Below are positions 5,367 to 8,317 of a DNA stretch of 8,317 bases, in pieces. Under the pieces are notes generated by a model that was not told the DNA's origin, searched no databases, and saw nothing but the letters and a program-made list of their open reading frames with translations. Both the position numbers and the translations under genes were made by a program. The stretch spans positions 1 through 8,317 of the forward strand of contig CAJPSJ010000077.1 in assembly GCA_905373295.1 (NCBI GenBank), read 5' to 3'. Origin of the DNA: an uncultured Campylobacter sp. Its GTDB lineage: Bacteria > Campylobacterota > Campylobacteria > Campylobacterales > Campylobacteraceae. Within the stretch, counting starts at the first letter, position 1; each line of letters opens with the position of its first letter.

Positions 5367-8317
5367 ACTCCAGCTCCTTTTAAATATCTTTGAAGCGCCG
5401 CCGCGGTGTCCTCGTCGGTTTGAGCTTTGTAGCTTGCCCCGCCTAAATTGAAGTTTAAATTTACATTTTTAGCAGCAGCAACATTCGGCTTTATAAACTC
5501 GGCGGCATAACCCTCTATGTTTAGACCCTGCTTCGCTCTGGATAATAGATCCTCAGCAAGAGCGCGAAAATTCGTAAAATAATCGTTTCCCTTAATCCTA
5601 AAAAATCCCGGATATTGCTTATTCCATGACCTAACGGCGTCAAGCCCGTTTCTGAAAAGCTTTTTGTCGATCATCGAATAGAATTTATCGGAGAGCCTAT
5701 TGGCTAACCTCCTAACGTCTGCGGAGCTTATGCTCATATCTATTCTTTGCATAAACTCGCTATTTTGGCGAGCTAATACAAGTCCACCGCTAGCGAAGCG
5801 GGCTAACTTCTCTTTTGGGATCGCTCTAGCGTTTAGCTTTGCAAAAAATTTAGCGCCGTAATAATCCACGGCTTTGACGTTTTGAATAAACTCACCCCTG
5901 CTTAGTAGCGCAGGCACATCATCCCTGCCTGCGGTATCATGTCCGGCGATCTTGCCGCTATATCGCCTAAAAAGTTCCACCGCTCCGCCGCTAGCGAAAG
6001 CTGCGGCATTTGTGCCTTTAATTTTACCTCCGCCTATGGTTTTGACATGGATCGTATGAACCGATGATGTGGGCCTTTTAAGCGCCTCAATCGTCTTTTG
6101 CGCCGCCTTGGCGTCCGGATCGATCGTATGGATGCTTGAGCTTGGAGCTTGCAGGCTTTTTTTCGCCTCCTGCGCTGCCGCGTCGTCTGCGGTTATCTTT
6201 ATGCTAGCCCCTCCGTTCATTGCGTCTTTTAGCTCGGTGATTTTGGTTTTTACCTCTTCAAAACCCTCGGCACTAAAATCTATCTTACCCTCTGCAGCCC
6301 TTTGTTTTAGCGCGATGAGTTCATTATAAAGTGCCTTTTCGCTCTGCAGGCTAGACTCTACCGCCGCCTTTTCGGCGGCAATATTTGCCATCTTGGCGTC
6401 ATGAGCGGCAAGATCGGCGCTTTTTTGCATCTCGTTTGCGCTTAAATTTAGAGCCAAAATTTCATTTACGGTATTTTTGTAATCCGCGGCCCTATTGATA
6501 GTTTGTGCGTTTTTACCGCTTCCTAGGCTCTTTTGCGCTCCTAGGCTATCGTTGATTTTCGCGGCCTGATCGGCATAGCGTTTGAAGCTTTCCAGGTCTT
6601 TACTATTGAGCGCCTCTTTTGCCGCGCTTAGCGAGCGAGATAGGGCCAAGCGGTCGTCGTTAAATTTCGCCTCCTCGCTCATCCCTGCCTGATTTGCTAG
6701 ACGGATCTTTTCTGCCGCGCTAAATTCCAAACTCTCACGGCTGCGGGCGTATTTCTCCTCTATACCCACCCGCTGCTGTGCCATCAGCTCAAGCTGCGAG
6801 TTGTAACTTTGCTCCTTTGCAAGCAGCGAAGCGATAGTGCGGTCATGGCTTTTTATACGCGCATCGGCATCCTTTAAAAACTCGTTTAAAACCCTTTTAT
6901 TATCGTTTATAATCGCGTTATTTGCAGCCTCGCGCGCATCCACCATAGAGGTAAGACCCTGCTTAAGTCTCTCTATTTGATTAATCTGCAGTTCAATCTG
7001 ATTTTTTGCGTCCGCTTCTACAACCTTATCAAGCCTTACCTCTTTTAGCCCCTCAAGGCTTGCTCTAAGCCCTCTAAGCGCTTCATCTGCGGCAGCTATC
7101 CCTTTTGCGGCAGCTTCCGTGCTTAAATTTTCATTTTTGCCTAGGTTCCATACATTGCCCGTCTTTTCTAATTCTACGCCTAAATTTGCTAAGCTTGAGC
7201 GAAAATCATTGGTATTTTGCGTCGCTTTAAGCATATATGAAGGCAGGTCAAATTTAAGATTTGCGGGGATATAAAATATGTTGTTAAGCGCCTCGGCAAG
7301 CTCTCCTAATCCTCGCGCCGCGGTAGAAAAAACTCCTGCATCCTTTTCTCCGGCAAGCCAATCAGGCATAGCTATATCGCTTAAAGCGGAGGCTGCTTTT
7401 ATAAGCGAGCCTATGGAGTTTGCAAGCAGCGCCGCGGCATTAGCGGCAGCTTCGAAGGTATCTTTGTTGAAAATACCGCTTGCGATCTCATTTATACCCT
7501 CGCCGAAGTTCTGCAAGGCCTGCCTAAGCGTCGCATCGTTTGAGAGATACTCATTTATTTCTGCAAAGGAATTTTTAAGCCCCTCAAACAAAGGCTTAGT
7601 AGCCTCTCCTTGTAGCTCCGCCATACTTGCCTTATAAGAGCTTACTAGGGCTTCAAATTTCGGAGCGCTAAAGGAAGCCTGCTCGCCGAAAATTTTAAGC
7701 TTTTCGTTCATCACGTCGAAAAACGAGCCGTTTTCTATTGCCGCCTTTAGACTTTCGGTCTGAAGCCCCAAGGATTTTAAAAACCGCCCGAAGTCCGTAT
7801 TTGTTTGAATTATGCCTGCGCCCACGCTATCTAGCGTCGCTTTTAGCGAGCTTACATCCGCGCCCGAGCTTTGGGCTGCGTATGAGATATTGCGAAACAG
7901 CGCGAGAGCCTTTTCTAGGCTCATATTTGAGCTAGCGGTAGAGTAAAAGCTCGTAAACATCGCGGCTAGATCGCTGGAGCTGAAATCAAGCTCGCTATTA
8001 AGCTTTTTAAGCTCCTCAAGCGCCGCGCTTGCCTTTTGTCCGCTTAGCTTCCATTTTTCAAACGGATCGAGCTTGCCGCTTTTTTCCGCGACATTTATCA
8101 GGCCTCTTAGCCGAGCATTTAAATTCTCTATAGTGGTGTTGTTTTCTAGCCCGGCGGCGATAAACTCCCTAACGCCCTGAATAGCGCTAGATATAACCGA
8201 GCTGAGCCCTCGCAGCGAGATTGTCAAATTCGCAAACGCGTCGGATTTAATCCCATCTAGCGCGCTTTTCAGCACGCCCGTGCTTTTGCTTGCCTTTTGT
8301 GCAGCAGCCTCTACGTC
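5363..8317 (-). CDS. Phage tail tape measure protein (5' end outside the window)
   Basis: The frame is open to the window edge: 14 codons (DVEAAAQKASKSTG) precede the GTG at 8275, so the true start lies further upstream and at least 984 residues are coded here. The N-terminal third (about 8275-7600) is helical, with SLEKALALFRNISYAAQSSG at 7930 downwards, as in TIGR02675/TMP-type N-terminal domains. A hydrophobic stretch with NAAALLANSIGSLIKAASAL follows near 7450-7390. Long charged coiled-coil segments run from about 7120 to 6600. A 24-residue repeat (PSSSIHTI/PTSSVHTI) lies at about 6190-6055. The C-terminal region has the hallmark FASGGAV...AGHDTAGRDDVPALLSRGEFI block (about 6005-5885) and ends NLNFNLGGASYKAQTDEDTA. 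Tape measure proteins set tail length and line the tube before DNA ejection. It overlaps the next gene by ATGA. The tail-assembly chaperone genes that normally precede it are not in the window. Confidence 0.93.
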   Translation of the reverse strand, partial: DVEAAAQKASKSTGVLKSALDGIKSDAFANLTISLRGLSSVISSAIQGVREFIAAGLENNTTIENLNARLRGLINVAEKSGKLDPFEKWKLSGQKASAALEELKKLNSELDFSSSDLAAMFTSFYSTASSNMSLEKALALFRNISYAAQSSGADVSSLKATLDSVGAGIIQTNTDFGRFLKSLGLQTESLKAAIENGSFFDVMNEKLKIFGEQASFSAPKFEALVSSYKASMAELQGEATKPLFEGLKNSFAEINEYLSNDATLRQALQNFGEGINEIASGIFNKDTFEAAANAAALLANSIGSLIKAASALSDIAMPDWLAGEKDAGVFSTAARGLGELAEALNNIFYIPANLKFDLPSYMLKATQNTNDFRSSLANLGVELEKTGNVWNLGKNENLSTEAAAKGIAAADEALRGLRASLEGLKEVRLDKVVEADAKNQIELQINQIERLKQGLTSMVDAREAANNAIINDNKRVLNEFLKDADARIKSHDRTIASLLAKEQSYNSQLELMAQQRVGIEEKYARSRESLEFSAAEKIRLANQAGMSEEAKFNDDRLALSRSLSAAKEALNSKDLESFKRYADQAAKINDSLGAQKSLGSGKNAQTINRAADYKNTVNEILALNLSANEMQKSADLAAHDAKMANIAAEKAAVESSLQSEKALYNELIALKQRAAEGKIDFSAEGFEEVKTKITELKDAMNGGASIKITADDAAAQEAKKSLQAPSSSIHTIDPDAKAAQKTIEALKRPTSSVHTIHVKTIGGGKIKGTNAAAFASGGAVELFRRYSGKIAGHDTAGRDDVPALLSRGEFIQNVKAVDYYGAKFFAKLNARAIPKEKLARFASGGLVLARQNSEFMQRIDMSISSADVRRLANRLSDKFYSMIDKKLFRNGLDAVRSWNKQYPGFFRIKGNDYFTNFRALAEDLLSRAKQGLNIEGYAAEFIKPNVAAAKNVNLNFNLGGASYKAQTDEDTAAALQRYLKGAGV

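Noticed and set aside
7278..7637. Plus-strand open frame of 119 aa, and similar ones at 6069-6329 and 7738-7935
   Set aside because: Antisense shadows of the Ala/Ser/Leu-rich tape measure gene; their composition mirrors its codons.

Overview
The window is a stretch of phage tail genes, most likely from an integrated prophage. Every gene I can support lies on the minus strand, so transcription runs from base 8317 down to base 1. No integrase, transposase, capsid, tRNA or chromosomal housekeeping gene is visible, so the prophage type cannot be fixed from this window. GC content looks to be in the mid-40s percent by eye. The AAATTTT-rich spacers and the type of DUF5675 start (CEPAGPDTT) suggest an epsilonproteobacterial host, perhaps an oral-type Campylobacter. 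That host call is an inference from style, not from a marker gene.

Layout in transcription order: (1) 8317-5363, a large tape measure protein whose 5' end lies outside the window; (2) 5366-4998, a 122-aa probable tail protein coupled to it by an ATGA overlap; (3) 4997-4762, a 236-nt non-coding spacer holding two diverged copies of a GC-rich hairpin repeat and AT-rich hairpins; (4) 4761-344, a tight run of seven genes (193, 115, 458, 203, 386, 117 and 48 aa) that overlap or lie 1-2 nt apart; (5) 343-141, which contains the 48-aa gene and then a 57-nt spacer with a third, partial copy of the repeat; (6) 140-1, the start of a DUF5675-family gene cut by the window edge.

The tape measure protein sets tail length and fills the tail tube. 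The genes after it in phage maps usually encode the distal tail, hub, tip and fibres, and the order here fits that. The 458-aa protein looks like a tail hub candidate. The 117-aa protein looks like a beta domain of the kind that ends hub proteins, but it is encoded separately. The 193- and 203-aa proteins share a start motif (YKDxxC) and weaker central and C-terminal similarity, so they may be paralogous tail-tip parts placed on either side of the hub gene. The 386-aa protein is aromatic-rich and unrecognised; it may be a tip or receptor-binding protein. DUF5675 proteins are common in phage and secretion-associated clusters, but their function is not settled.

The least explained parts are the hairpin repeats in the two spacers, the pair of YKDxxC proteins, the 386-aa orphan, and a tail tip that apparently lacks a single large gpJ-like protein. 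I found no CRISPR array, tRNA, IS element or clear defence system.
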